The translations under genes were made by a program, and so were the position numbers. Source: Leadbetterella lacunae (lineage in GTDB: Bacteria; Bacteroidota; Bacteroidia; Cytophagales; Spirosomataceae). From it: a stretch of 64,000 nucleotides of DNA. Below the pieces are notes generated by a model. It was not told the origin of the DNA. It saw only the letters and a list, made by a program, of their open reading frames with translations, and made no database searches. Of the stretch, positions 33,956-41,948 are shown one piece after another (the stretch's first letter is position 1; every line of letters starts with the position of its first letter). The stretch is from contig NZ_JBHRYQ010000001.1 of NCBI RefSeq assembly GCF_042649125.1, positions 744,001 through 808,000 of the forward strand. The letters run 5' to 3'.

Positions 33956-35320
33956 CTAAGGGAATAATTCTTTTAATAATTGAATTAATGCAGGGTCAGA
34001 TGGCCGAGGTGCATTTGTAGATAAAATTTTACCATTTTCATCAATAATTATATACCTTGGAATACTTAAACTTTCACTATCATAAATAATTTCTTTTATA
34101 GAATTAGTTAGTTGAGTATTTGAATAAAAATTTAAACCTTCGAGATTCAATTTTTCAGTTGTTTTTTTACACTTTTCGAAATTATCTTCATCAATTGAAA
34201 AGTACACTTGTTTAATTTTATATTTCGAAAGTGTTTCTTTAAACTTTGGTGGTGTGATTGAAAATTCTAATAAGCAAGGGCCACACCATGTTGCCCAAAG
34301 ATCTAAATAAACTCTTTGATTAGTAAAATTTTTTTGTATGAATGAGAAAAAATCCTCAGACGTCTCTTTTATGATTTTGATATTATTGGAAGGTGAGTTA
34401 TTATTTTTTAATAATGATTCCATTTTTTTAGAATACTCATTATCTCCAAACATAGAACGATATTGAGTCAGTAATTTACTGTAATCATACATTAATGGAG
34501 CCATTTCAATATAAATTATTAAAGCCTCACCCCAAAAATGTTTTTTTAAATTTTCCGGTGAAAAATATAAGTATTGAATATCAGGTAACAATAACTCATT
34601 TTTTTTTGAATCAGGGATAAGTTTATTTTTGTTTTGATATGACAAATAAGACCATGAATAAAACATTATCCCCGCTTCTGTTTTAGTTAAATTCTTTATA
34701 TCTAATTTATTTAATACTGATCTAAATTCATTATTTAATGCATGATTATTTTTATAATTTGACTCCAAAAGGTTGTGGTATTCCCAAAGAAGACTTGCTT
34801 GAATATTATTTAAAGCAAGAGTATAGTACTCATTGGTAATTAAGCTTTTTGATTTTAATGAATCTAACCAAAATGTTTGCTTTTTTAAAAAATCATTAAA
34901 CCTAAAATCATGAATTTCAATATTATCTTTCAAATCATTAAATTTTTTATTTTTGTATATATTATAATTTAAATTAAAAAAATTATTTCCATGAAAATTA
35001 TCTCCAAAAAACTCCAAAGAAGAAGGGTTGTTGTTTTTTATGTAAATATTTTCGTTAATACTTAAAAATAATGTTAAGGGGATATTTCCAATAATAATAT
35101 CTACAGAATTAGAAGATTGTAAATTAAATTTAATCTCAAAATTACCTTCACTATCTGATTTAAAAAAAGTAGGAATAAACCTATTAGCTATATTTTCAAT
35201 AGGTAAAAAAATCTGAATATTTGTTTCTTTTAAGTAAGTATTTCCTTTAATAGTATTTGTACAAAATCCATTAAAAGAAAAAAAAAGAAATGAAAATAAA
35301 AAGCTGAAAGACTTTAGCAT
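33956..35320 (-). CDS. TlpA-like thiol-disulfide oxidoreductase, cassette A
   Basis: 454 residues with a signal peptide ending FNGFCTN. Residues 22-110 look like a DUF4369-type beta domain and 120-310 are helical. From about 320 to the end lies a thioredoxin fold with VYLDLWATWCGPCLLEFS as active site and IPRYIIIDENGKIL holding the cis-proline. This layout is common in Bacteroidota periplasmic or outer-surface redox proteins. It precedes the double-glycine peptide gene by 216 bp on the same strand and could act on disulfides in exported peptides, though the 10-residue core has no Cys. Its upstream region is the direct repeat at 35341. Confidence 0.85.
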   Translation of the reverse strand: MLKSFSFLFSFLFFSFNGFCTNTIKGNTYLKETNIQIFLPIENIANRFIPTFFKSDSEGNFEIKFNLQSSNSVDIIIGNIPLTLFLSINENIYIKNNNPSSLEFFGDNFHGNNFFNLNYNIYKNKKFNDLKDNIEIHDFRFNDFLKKQTFWLDSLKSKSLITNEYYTLALNNIQASLLWEYHNLLESNYKNNHALNNEFRSVLNKLDIKNLTKTEAGIMFYSWSYLSYQNKNKLIPDSKKNELLLPDIQYLYFSPENLKKHFWGEALIIYIEMAPLMYDYSKLLTQYRSMFGDNEYSKKMESLLKNNNSPSNNIKIIKETSEDFFSFIQKNFTNQRVYLDLWATWCGPCLLEFSITPPKFKETLSKYKIKQVYFSIDEDNFEKCKKTTEKLNLEGLNFYSNTQLTNSIKEIIYDSESLSIPRYIIIDENGKILSTNAPRPSDPALIQLLKELFP

Positions 35321-35340
35321 GTTTTAGGAATTTTGTAAAG

Positions 35341-35549
35341 GTATCTGAATATTATTTTTCAATTGTTTAGTGTCGATTTGAAGATTCAAAAGAGTAGGGT
35401 AAAATAAATATTTCCAAATTTTTAACTTTTAAAAATTATAAGAATACTTATATTATTAATAAAACTTATCGTCAGAATTTATTTTACAATAGTTTTTTTT
35501 TCTTAAAATACTATAAATAAGAATTTTACAAAAAAACATTTCTAATAAT
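35341..35549. repeat. Direct repeat, copy 1 (upstream of TlpA-like gene)
   Basis: About 209 bp, nearly the same as 38330-38542 in the same orientation, with roughly ten substitutions and a few length changes in A/T runs. It begins 20 bp upstream of the TlpA-like start codon and ends 15 bp before the IS end, so it probably holds the cassette promoter. Confidence 0.9.
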
Positions 35550-35584
35550 GTCTTAAACGCAATTACTTGGACACGATAATTAAT

Positions 35585-36506
35585 TTACTTTTCCCATTTT
35601 GGGTCAATTTTGACACCAATTGATTGGAGGAATTTACTTGGGCTTTTGTAGCCTAATCCGCCATGAATTCTTTCGAAATTATAAAATTTCTTCCATCTCG
35701 TCATTGTTTGTTTAAAGTCTTCTATATTTTCAAATTCAAATCGCTGACAAACAGCACTTTCCATAATTGAATGATAAGACTCAATATGAGCATTTTGTTC
35801 TGGTGTTGCAGGTTTGGTAAACTCCTGAATAAAGCCCATTTTTCTTAAGTACTCTTGTACAATTGTTGCTTCAAAGCGAAAGGTCGCCCCCGTGTGATCC
35901 GTTATCATTTCTGACGATAAATTGTTGAGGCATAGGATAAGTATCAAAAACCTGCTCGAATAGGTTAATTACATCTTCTGATTTAATTGAATTTGCTATA
36001 TATTGGCCTAATTGCCATCTTGAATATACGTCTAAAATCGTTAATACTTGTGCGTTTGAGTGCGTTCCTTGAATGTAAACATATTTAATGTCAAACTCTA
36101 AAAAGCTAAATTCACTTTGAACGTTTGGAACCAAATCTTTTACCCAATTCCTATTTGTCTTTTTAGATTTACTTCGTTGAAATTTTAATAAATTATGCTC
36201 TTTCATAAGCTTATAAGTTCTATAAGCCCCAATCTTCAAGCCTTTTTCATGGTTTAAGTAACTATATGTTTTGTAATAGCCATAATCAACAAACTCTCCA
36301 TTTAATAGTGTTTTGATTTCTTTTATCACATAACTTAAGTCATGCTTATTATCCTGAATGTCGTATACAAATCGAGATGCCCTTTTACCCGGTTTCGTCC
36401 CAGTTGAGGAATAATATTAGCTACTTCTTTGTAGTCCAACATGTTTCAATACCAAGTGTTTAGGCTTACCTTGCTCCAAAAACTCATCAATTTCCATGAT
36501 TTTCAT
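35585..36506 (-). pseudogene. IS3 transposase OrfB, disrupted
   Basis: The frame starts at 36506 (MKIMEIDEFLEQ), overlapping the end of orfA. It is interrupted by a TAA near 36421 and by a frameshift near 35890. The pieces join into a DDE integrase core: first Asp in LEFDIKYVYI, second Asp in VRNDNGS, Glu in NAHIESYHSIME, and the ending RIHGGLGYKSPSKFL. With two lesions the protein cannot be active. Confidence 0.85.
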
Positions 36507-36817
36507 TTCTTTATTGATTGACTTTTTTTTAAAAGGGAATCCTTAATCTGAATAGCTAATTCTTTCTCAGCCACAATTCTTTTTAGAGCTTCATTTTCAC
36601 GACGTAACAATTTTAGCTCCCGCTCCGAGTCAGTCATCGCTCCCGATTGCAAACCACTTTTGCCTAGATGCTCTAACTTCTCTTTCCAAATGTAAATACT
36701 CACTGATGAAACCCCAAACTCCTTGGAAGCTTCACTAACGCCATGTTGAATAGAATGAAGAACTATTTTCTCCTTCTCTGTTGGCGACCATGTTTTTCGA
36801 TGCATTGACATACACAA
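36503..36817 (-). CDS. IS3 OrfA (helix-turn-helix transposase subunit)
   Basis: 104 residues. A helix-turn-helix domain (TEKEKIVLHSIQHGVSEASKEFGVSSVSIYIWKEK) is followed by a leucine-zipper-like helix (ELKLLRRENEALKRIVAEKEL), the usual OrfA design that binds the IS ends. A start at the second or third Met is possible. OrfA looks intact while OrfB is broken, so the element should not move by itself. Confidence 0.85.
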   Translation of the reverse strand: MCMSMHRKTWSPTEKEKIVLHSIQHGVSEASKEFGVSSVSIYIWKEKLEHLGKSGLQSGAMTDSERELKLLRRENEALKRIVAEKELAIQIKDSLLKKSQSIKK

Positions 36818-36878
36818 ATCTAATTAATTGTTAACTTAGTTTTGTGTCCAAGTTTTAATCGACCTATCAGGGAATTTA

Positions 36879-37844
36879 TTATTTATAACTAGACAATATT
36901 TTTTGAATCCTTTTTGGATTTTGTTTTAAATATTCCATACTTAATTTTTTATTAGAAAAATAATCTTCAATATTATTTCTAAGTAAAAAGTTATCAATCT
37001 TTTCTAAATTCATCTGACTTCTTCGTTTAGCGAGACCATTATATCTTTTTACTGGAAAAAGATATACTTTTCCATCTAAATCAGACCTAAAATACTGAGA
37101 ACCATACAGCTGTTTTTTACCCATTTCGACTTTTACCCTATCATGAAAAAGTGCGAACATTTGTTTATCAAATTTATTCTCAAATGTAGCTTTTTTAAAA
37201 AATGGATAATATTTTAATCGTAATTTAGTATCCCAAGAGTGTTGTAAAACCAATAATATAACCATTTGGGCATCTTTACCTACTGAATTAATAGGAACAA
37301 TTCCGTAAGTATCGATTAAACTGGTAACAAATTTTTCATGGGAAATTTGGGTTGAGTCAAATTTATATTTAGACACTTTCCAATTGCTGTCTGATTTAGG
37401 AATAGAATAAAATTGTAACATTTGTTGATCTTTTTCTTTCAATTCCAATAATGTATTTCTCAAATTAGGGTTAAAAAGCTTTTCGAAATTTCCAAAATTA
37501 TGATTCCAGATACTATCATTTTTTAAATTTTTAAATGTCGAAAGAGTGAAAATTTCTACTGTATCTATTCCACAACTCAAAGCCAAGTCTAAATATCGAT
37601 AAGATTCAGATTTTTTATCAATCTTGCTACAAATTGATGCAGCGTAAACAAAATCTTTACAATGAACTGTTTCTTTTTCTAAGTATTTTTTGAACAAATT
37701 GTAAGCAGAATCTAATTCAATTTTATTTACTTTTTCATAAAAACTATTTCTAAATGTTTCTAAGCTTTGTCCAAAAATTGAATTCGACCATGATACTAAT
37801 AATAAACAAAATATTATATTAGTTTTAATTAATTTAGGAGACAT
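36879..37844 (-). CDS. Secreted DUF6624 protein, cassette B
   Basis: 321 residues with a signal peptide ending SIFGQS. The first 115 residues are helical, with TPR-like spacing (AYNLFKKYLE, SYRYLDLALSCG). Residues about 130-270 fit DUF6624: LLELKEKDQQML, SVGKDAQMVILLVLQHS, KQMFALFHDRVKVEMGKKQLYGSQY. The function is unknown. It is a distant paralogue of the gene at 32619 and, like it, lies about 57-65 bp downstream of a double-glycine peptide (here a relic). The frame is intact although its neighbours are decayed. Confidence 0.7.
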   Translation of the reverse strand: MSPKLIKTNIIFCLLLVSWSNSIFGQSLETFRNSFYEKVNKIELDSAYNLFKKYLEKETVHCKDFVYAASICSKIDKKSESYRYLDLALSCGIDTVEIFTLSTFKNLKNDSIWNHNFGNFEKLFNPNLRNTLLELKEKDQQMLQFYSIPKSDSNWKVSKYKFDSTQISHEKFVTSLIDTYGIVPINSVGKDAQMVILLVLQHSWDTKLRLKYYPFFKKATFENKFDKQMFALFHDRVKVEMGKKQLYGSQYFRSDLDGKVYLFPVKRYNGLAKRRSQMNLEKIDNFLLRNNIEDYFSNKKLSMEYLKQNPKRIQKILSSYK

Positions 37845-37901
37845 AAAATTGGCACTTTTTTGTTTATTATCCTAGCGACTGTAACCCCAGGATAATTTAG
37901 A

Positions 37902-38100
37902 TTAATGTTCTGGATCTGTATAACAATCTTTGTAATCATCAGGACCCCAAGGCAATCGAGTATATGTAATTGACTCATCATTTGTTTTGCTCGAAGCTCC
38001 ACCTTATAAACTTCTTAACTGCGATTGTTTAATTTCAGAGTTACTAAATGCTTCTTGATCTTTTTGAATTTTCTAAATTTTTGTTTAAAATTTTAAGTTT
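37902..38100 (-). pseudogene. Decayed double-glycine leader peptide, cassette B
   Basis: On the minus strand the pieces read KLKILNKNLEN, then after a one-base shift QKDQEAFSNSEIKQSQLRSL, a TAA, and GGASSKTNDESITYTRLPWG followed by PDDYKDCYTDPEH and a stop at 37902. The stop and GG are in the same frame. The first part matches the leader pattern of GG-type Bacteroidota natural-product precursors. Alignment with the intact peptide at 33623 gives Q-M/L-K/R-x-V/L-x-G-G. No ATG is found at the expected start. At least two lesions show it is dead. Confidence 0.6.
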
Positions 38101-38178
38101 AAAAAATATATTATTGCTTTGCAAAAACTTTTTTGAAATTATTGAATTATATCTCTAGATAAAACCAAATCTTTGTGA

Positions 38179-38310
38179 TTAATTTTTAATAGTGGCATTT
38201 TCAATATTAAAATGATTAAGAGCTTCTGAATAAGCCACCATATAACCTTCATCAAGGCTAGTTTCCAAATACTCCAAAGCACCTCTTTCTGTATCAGGTA
38301 CTTGTAACTA
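38179..38310 (-). pseudogene. C-terminal relic of an unknown gene, cassette B
   Basis: A minus-strand frame with a stop upstream and no start, about 42 codons, ending ALNHFNIENATIKN then TAA. PDTERGALEYLETSLDEGYM looks like true coding sequence, amphipathic and varied. The 5' part of the gene is missing: the direct repeat at 38330 begins 20 bp upstream, as if a deletion joined the repeat to the gene's end. It occupies the place that the TlpA-like gene has in cassette A but does not resemble that protein's C-terminus. Confidence 0.4.
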
Positions 38311-38329
38311 TTTAAAGAAAAGGGTAAAA

Positions 38330-38542
38330 GTATCTAGGATATTATTTTTCGATTGTTTAGAGTCGATTTGAAGATTCAAAAGAGTAGGGTAAAATAAATA
38401 TTTCCAAATTTTTAACTTTTAAAAATTATAAGAAAACTTATATTATTAATAAAACTTTTCGTCAGAATATATTTTACAATAGTTTTTTTTTTCTTAAAAT
38501 ACTATAAATAAGAATTTTACAAAAAAAAACATTGCTGATAAT
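38330..38542. repeat. Direct repeat, copy 2
   Basis: Matches 35341-35549 in the same orientation, 2.99 kb away. It sits upstream of the cassette B relic (minus strand) and directly before the XRE regulator promoter (plus strand). Confidence 0.9.
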
Positions 38543-38551
38543 ATAAATATC

Positions 38552-38582
38552 TTGAGTTTTTTAATTTAATGGTTTAGATTTG
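38552..38582 (+). promoter_or_regulatory. Predicted promoter of the XRE regulator
   Basis: TTG (38552-38554), 20 bp, TAGATTTG (38575-38582). Both elements and spacing fit the Bacteroidota consensus. The ATG is 75 bp downstream. Confidence 0.6.
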
Positions 38583-38609
38583 TTTTGGAAATTCAAAAAT
38601 CCAAAACAA
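38580..38609. promoter_or_regulatory. Palindromic operator overlapping the XRE promoter
   Basis: TTGTTTTGGA and TCCAAAACAA are perfect inverted 10-mers with a 10-bp spacer. The left arm overlaps the last bases of the -7 box and the palindrome covers the likely transcription start. A dimeric repressor bound here would block the promoter; the XRE protein encoded next is the obvious candidate. Confidence 0.6.
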
Positions 38610-38657
38610 CCCCAAAAAAAACATAAACATAACTTAAAATTTAAAATTTAAAACTAA

Positions 38658-38948
38658 ATGTCCAACGAAGACTTAGGGGTACAGATCAGAAAGTATCGCC
38701 TTGCAAACAAAATTTCTCAAACAGAGCTTGGAATTATTTTAGGGGTCTCTCAACCTACCATAGGATCATGGGAAAAAGGGGCGTATATTCCAAAAGGAGA
38801 TAAAAGAGATTATCTTCTTAAACTTTTAAATAAAGAGGATAAAAAAGAAATCACAGACACCATGGCTTTAAACGAGATTATCTCCCATCAAAGGACCATT
38901 ATTGAACTATTGCAAGATAAAATCAAAGGCATGGGAGGAACTGTGTAA
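38658..38948 (+). CDS. XRE-family helix-turn-helix regulator
   Basis: 96 residues. An N-terminal Cro/CI-type HTH (residues 5-55) reads GVQIRKYRLANKISQTELGIILGVSQPTIGSWEKG, followed by a short C-terminal helix (LNEIISHQRTIIELLQDKI) that could form a dimer coiled coil. It has no sensor domain. The palindrome over its own promoter suggests autoregulation. It stands at the border between the decayed cassette and core genes and may control the cassette promoters in the direct repeats, which is inference. Confidence 0.85.
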   Translation: MSNEDLGVQIRKYRLANKISQTELGIILGVSQPTIGSWEKGAYIPKGDKRDYLLKLLNKEDKKEITDTMALNEIISHQRTIIELLQDKIKGMGGTV

Positions 38949-38980
38949 TACCCAAATTAAAATAGTAAAGTATTTTTGCC

Positions 38981-40612
38981 TCACTCCACCACATGTTTGA
39001 TGGTGTAAATTTTCTCTTCTCTTTTGATTTTGAAAAGGTATGTTCCAGATTGTGTAAAGATTGGGTTAGCGTTTAATTCAGCGTAGGTATAAGCCCCAAC
39101 CCTAATACCGTTAATATTTATAACTTCTACGGTTTCATTGTTCGCTATTTCTATGTTGTTTATTTCTAATCGGATTGGATTTCGGTAGCTACTGGGGTTT
39201 GGATATACTTTAAGAGTATTAGTTTCGGGAGCCGACTTAGCTAAAACGAGGCTTTTAATGTATTCGTCTGCTAATTTTTTCGCGACTTGATATTGAGGTA
39301 TACCGTATCCCAATATATTGTCGGGCGACTTATATTGCTTGCCAGATTCTATCAATATCTCTCTAAACTTCATAACAGGAATTACCTGATAATCTTGCCA
39401 AAGGCTGGCCGCAAAACCCGCCAATAGGGGAGAAGCGAATGATGTGCCGTTTGAGGTGCCAAATCCACCTTGCGGTGTGGCTATTTTGGTGCCAAGGCCT
39501 TTGGCTGCCAATTCAGGTTTTATATTGTTTTTGGCATTAGGTCCTACAGAGCTAAATGATGCATATAATCCATTTTGATCTACCGCACCTACGGATATCA
39601 CTGAGTCAGCGTCGGCAGGAGTCGCTATGTATCTCCATGGGCTGTTGCCATCGTTTCCTGCAGAAACTACCACCAACATTCCGGTGGCCACGGCAAAATC
39701 TGCCGCTTTGGCACAAATGGTTTTGTCGCCATTCATATCTGCATTCACGTAGTTTTGAGCCGCATTGTCAAACTGAGAATAACCCAATGACGAGTTTATT
39801 ACATCGGCTCCTACGCTATCTGCTCGCTCGGCACCTAACAGCCAATACACTTCTTCTATGCGAGTTTCGGTAAAAACGTCTTCTGTTCGGTAAAGAGCTA
39901 TCTTAACATCGGGAGCGGTACCTATTAAGTTGCCTTCGCTTTTGGCGGCTATACAGCTCAATACATTGGTGCCGTGATTGTGGTCGTCAAATACATTGGA
40001 GTTTCGGGCTACAAAATCAAACTTATCTATTAATTTATTTTGCTTAAATATATGATCAAATACCGCCATTTGATCGGCATTTTGAAAACCTCCATCTAGT
40101 ATTGCCACCAAAATTTCTTTTCCAGTCAAATTATCTTTGTGCATCTGATCAGCACCCAACATCGTAATTTGATTTAGCGAAGTGCCGTAGTCGTAGTTTA
40201 CCTCAGTTTCCCATTTTTCTTTGGTGGTTTTTGCCGCACCTACTCTTGCACCTTTTATATCAGAATTGCTTTCAATATTTTTTACAAACGAAAGTGCCAG
40301 TAATTTGGGAAGATTGGCAGATGAAGTTTCTACTAAAACGGCATTTAACCACTTAGAACTATAGATAACCTTTATTCCTAAGCTTTTTATGTCTGAAATA
40401 TATTTATCTGAAACCGGCAAGTCACGTTGCGTAAGATTGATTTGTTGCCGAATACGTCTGTTTATAGAGCGTTCGCTGAGGAATTTTTCGGGAGCAGAGA
40501 GACTATAGGTATTTTGTGCTTTGTCTTTAAGGTAAACAAAATACGTATTTTGACCGAAAAGAGCAGATGATTGAAAAATAAGAATGGAAAATAATAGAAC
40601 TACGAATCGCAT
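38981..40612 (-). CDS. Subtilisin-like serine protease (S8) with T9SS sorting domain
   Basis: 543 residues from ATG 40612 (MRFVVLLFSILIFQSSALFGQ, a signal peptide); a TTG six codons upstream is less likely. The catalytic triad is Asp in VAILDGGFQNAD, His in DDHNHGTNVLS, and Ser in NGTSFASPLLAG; the oxyanion Asn is in VVVSAGNDGNSP. A propeptide of about 110 residues includes SLSAPEKFLSERSINRR. The last 80 residues (LKVYPNPSSYRNPI to the end) form a type A T9SS sorting domain, so it should be exported by type IX secretion to the cell surface or medium. It is a single gene. Confidence 0.93.
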   Translation of the reverse strand: MRFVVLLFSILIFQSSALFGQNTYFVYLKDKAQNTYSLSAPEKFLSERSINRRIRQQINLTQRDLPVSDKYISDIKSLGIKVIYSSKWLNAVLVETSSANLPKLLALSFVKNIESNSDIKGARVGAAKTTKEKWETEVNYDYGTSLNQITMLGADQMHKDNLTGKEILVAILDGGFQNADQMAVFDHIFKQNKLIDKFDFVARNSNVFDDHNHGTNVLSCIAAKSEGNLIGTAPDVKIALYRTEDVFTETRIEEVYWLLGAERADSVGADVINSSLGYSQFDNAAQNYVNADMNGDKTICAKAADFAVATGMLVVVSAGNDGNSPWRYIATPADADSVISVGAVDQNGLYASFSSVGPNAKNNIKPELAAKGLGTKIATPQGGFGTSNGTSFASPLLAGFAASLWQDYQVIPVMKFREILIESGKQYKSPDNILGYGIPQYQVAKKLADEYIKSLVLAKSAPETNTLKVYPNPSSYRNPIRLEINNIEIANNETVEVININGIRVGAYTYAELNANPIFTQSGTYLFKIKREEKIYTIKHVVE

Positions 40613-40751
40613 GGCCGTTTTTTTTAGCAATTTAAAAAAACGATGCCAAATATTGCTACGAAATAGCTTTAAAATTATTTGATTGAAACGAAAACATCCG
40701 CTCTAGGTTGAATTAGACCAGATGTTTAGAAAAAGAATAACGTGTTAACTA

Positions 40752-40874
40752 CTAAAGGTTTATGATTCCATAAATACCCAATGATAATAAAATTATCATA
40801 TTAAGTACTTTAAACCACTTTAATTGGAATACGGAAGTGTTCTTTTTTGATTTGTAATAATTTAAATGCTTCAT
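40752..40874 (-). CDS. Small membrane protein, 40 aa
   Basis: ATG at 40874 to TAG at 40752. A basic N-terminal half (MKHLNYYKSKKNTSVFQLKW) is followed by one hydrophobic helix (MIILLSLGIYGIINL). It lies in the 415-bp gap between the subtilase and hisG, which is otherwise gene-free. The positive-then-hydrophobic layout is typical of small inner-membrane proteins. No family was recognised. Confidence 0.4.
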   Translation of the reverse strand: MKHLNYYKSKKNTSVFQLKWFKVLNMIILLSLGIYGIINL

Positions 40875-40977
40875 GCTAAATTGGTTAGGTGCTAGGTTTG
40901 AGTTTTTAAAATTAACTAAGCTTATTGAATTTTCAAAATTTATTGAAAAATTATTTTGTTATTAATTTTACTGAAAA

Positions 40978-41008
40978 TTGGTTGTTGTAAAATATCAGGC
41001 TAATTTTG
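40978..41008 (+). promoter_or_regulatory. Predicted promoter of hisG-hisD
   Basis: TTG (40978-40980), 20 bp, TAATTTTG (41001-41008): a full match to the Bacteroidota -33/-7 pattern, 19 bp before the hisG ATG. Confidence 0.6.
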
Positions 41009-41027
41009 TGCCAAATAACACGAATTA

Positions 41028-41894
41028 ATGAATAAAGAGGGGAATATCCGTATAGCAATACAGAAATCAGGCAGATTGAGCGAAGATTCGATAGCACTAT
41101 TCAAAGAGTGTGGAATTAAACTTGAAATGGGTAAAGGAAGACTGAAGTCTGAATCATCAAATTTTCAAGCTGAGTTTTTATTTTTAAGAGATGACGATAT
41201 CCCTGGATACGTAGAAGACGGTGTAGCGGACCTAGGAATTGTAGGCGAAAACGTTTTGGTAGAGTCTGAAAAAGACGTTATTGTTTCCAAAAAGCTTGGT
41301 TTTTCTAAGTGTAGATTATCTATTGCTATACCGCGTGAGGATCCTTTTGAAGGACCTGCAGATTTAGATGGAAAAAGTATTGCGACTTCATATCCAAAGA
41401 TTTTGGGACAATATCTTTCTGAAAATAATATCGAGGCTCAGATTCACGAAATCAGCGGTTCGGTAGAGATAGCCCCCTCTATAGGTTTGGCAGATGCCGT
41501 ATGCGATATTGTGAGTTCAGGTAGCACACTTTTGAGCAACGGTCTCAAAGAAGTACAAAAGATATTTAAATCGGAAGCGGTTTTAATAGCCAACAATAAC
41601 TTAAGCGACCATAAAAAAGCACTTCTAGACAAGATTTTATTTAGAATAAATGCGGTTCAAAAAGCACAGGACAATAAATATATTTTGCTTAATGCACCTA
41701 ATGATAAATTGGATGAAATCATCACTATCATTTCAGGTATGAAGAGCCCGACCGTATTGCCCTTGGCGATAGAAGGTTGGAGTTCAGTACACAGTGTGCT
41801 AGAAGAACGTGAGTTTTGGGAAAAAATAGAAGCTCTTAGAAACGCTGGTGCAGAAGGTATTTTGGTAGTGCCAATTGAGAAAATGATTCTTTGA
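41028..41894 (+). CDS. hisG: ATP phosphoribosyltransferase, long form
   Basis: 288 residues. It catalyses the first step of histidine synthesis (ATP + PRPP). The catalytic part shows IRIAIQKSGRLSEDS, DLGIVGENVL, RLSIAIPREDP, ATSYPKILGQYL, EISGSVEIAPSIGLADAVCDIVSSGSTL (the PRPP loop). The C-terminal regulatory domain (about 215-288, ending EGILVVPIEKMIL) shows it is the HisZ-independent long form inhibited by histidine. hisD follows at 54 bp. Confidence 0.96.
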   Translation: MNKEGNIRIAIQKSGRLSEDSIALFKECGIKLEMGKGRLKSESSNFQAEFLFLRDDDIPGYVEDGVADLGIVGENVLVESEKDVIVSKKLGFSKCRLSIAIPREDPFEGPADLDGKSIATSYPKILGQYLSENNIEAQIHEISGSVEIAPSIGLADAVCDIVSSGSTLLSNGLKEVQKIFKSEAVLIANNNLSDHKKALLDKILFRINAVQKAQDNKYILLNAPNDKLDEIITIISGMKSPTVLPLAIEGWSSVHSVLEEREFWEKIEALRNAGAEGILVVPIEKMIL

Positions 41895-41948
41895 TACTAA
41901 CTTTTTGGGTAAATATTAAGTTAGACTCTAAAAGTATAAAATTAGAAA

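Larger units (their letters stand above)
35565..36853 (-). mobile_element. IS3-family insertion sequence, inactive
   Basis: About 1289 bp. The ends are ACTTGGACAC at 35565 and its inverse GTGTCCAAGT at 36844-36853, followed by less similar inner sequence. It contains orfA and a broken orfB in the usual overlapping arrangement. No target duplication is visible (left flank gcaatt, right flank tttaat), so the element is old or has been rearranged. Confidence 0.8.

Noticed and set aside
33823..34020. 65-codon hydrophobic frame on the plus strand
   Set aside because: It overlaps the end of the TlpA-like gene on the other strand. Hydrophobic frames arise easily in AT-rich DNA (a -7 box lies upstream but no -33).
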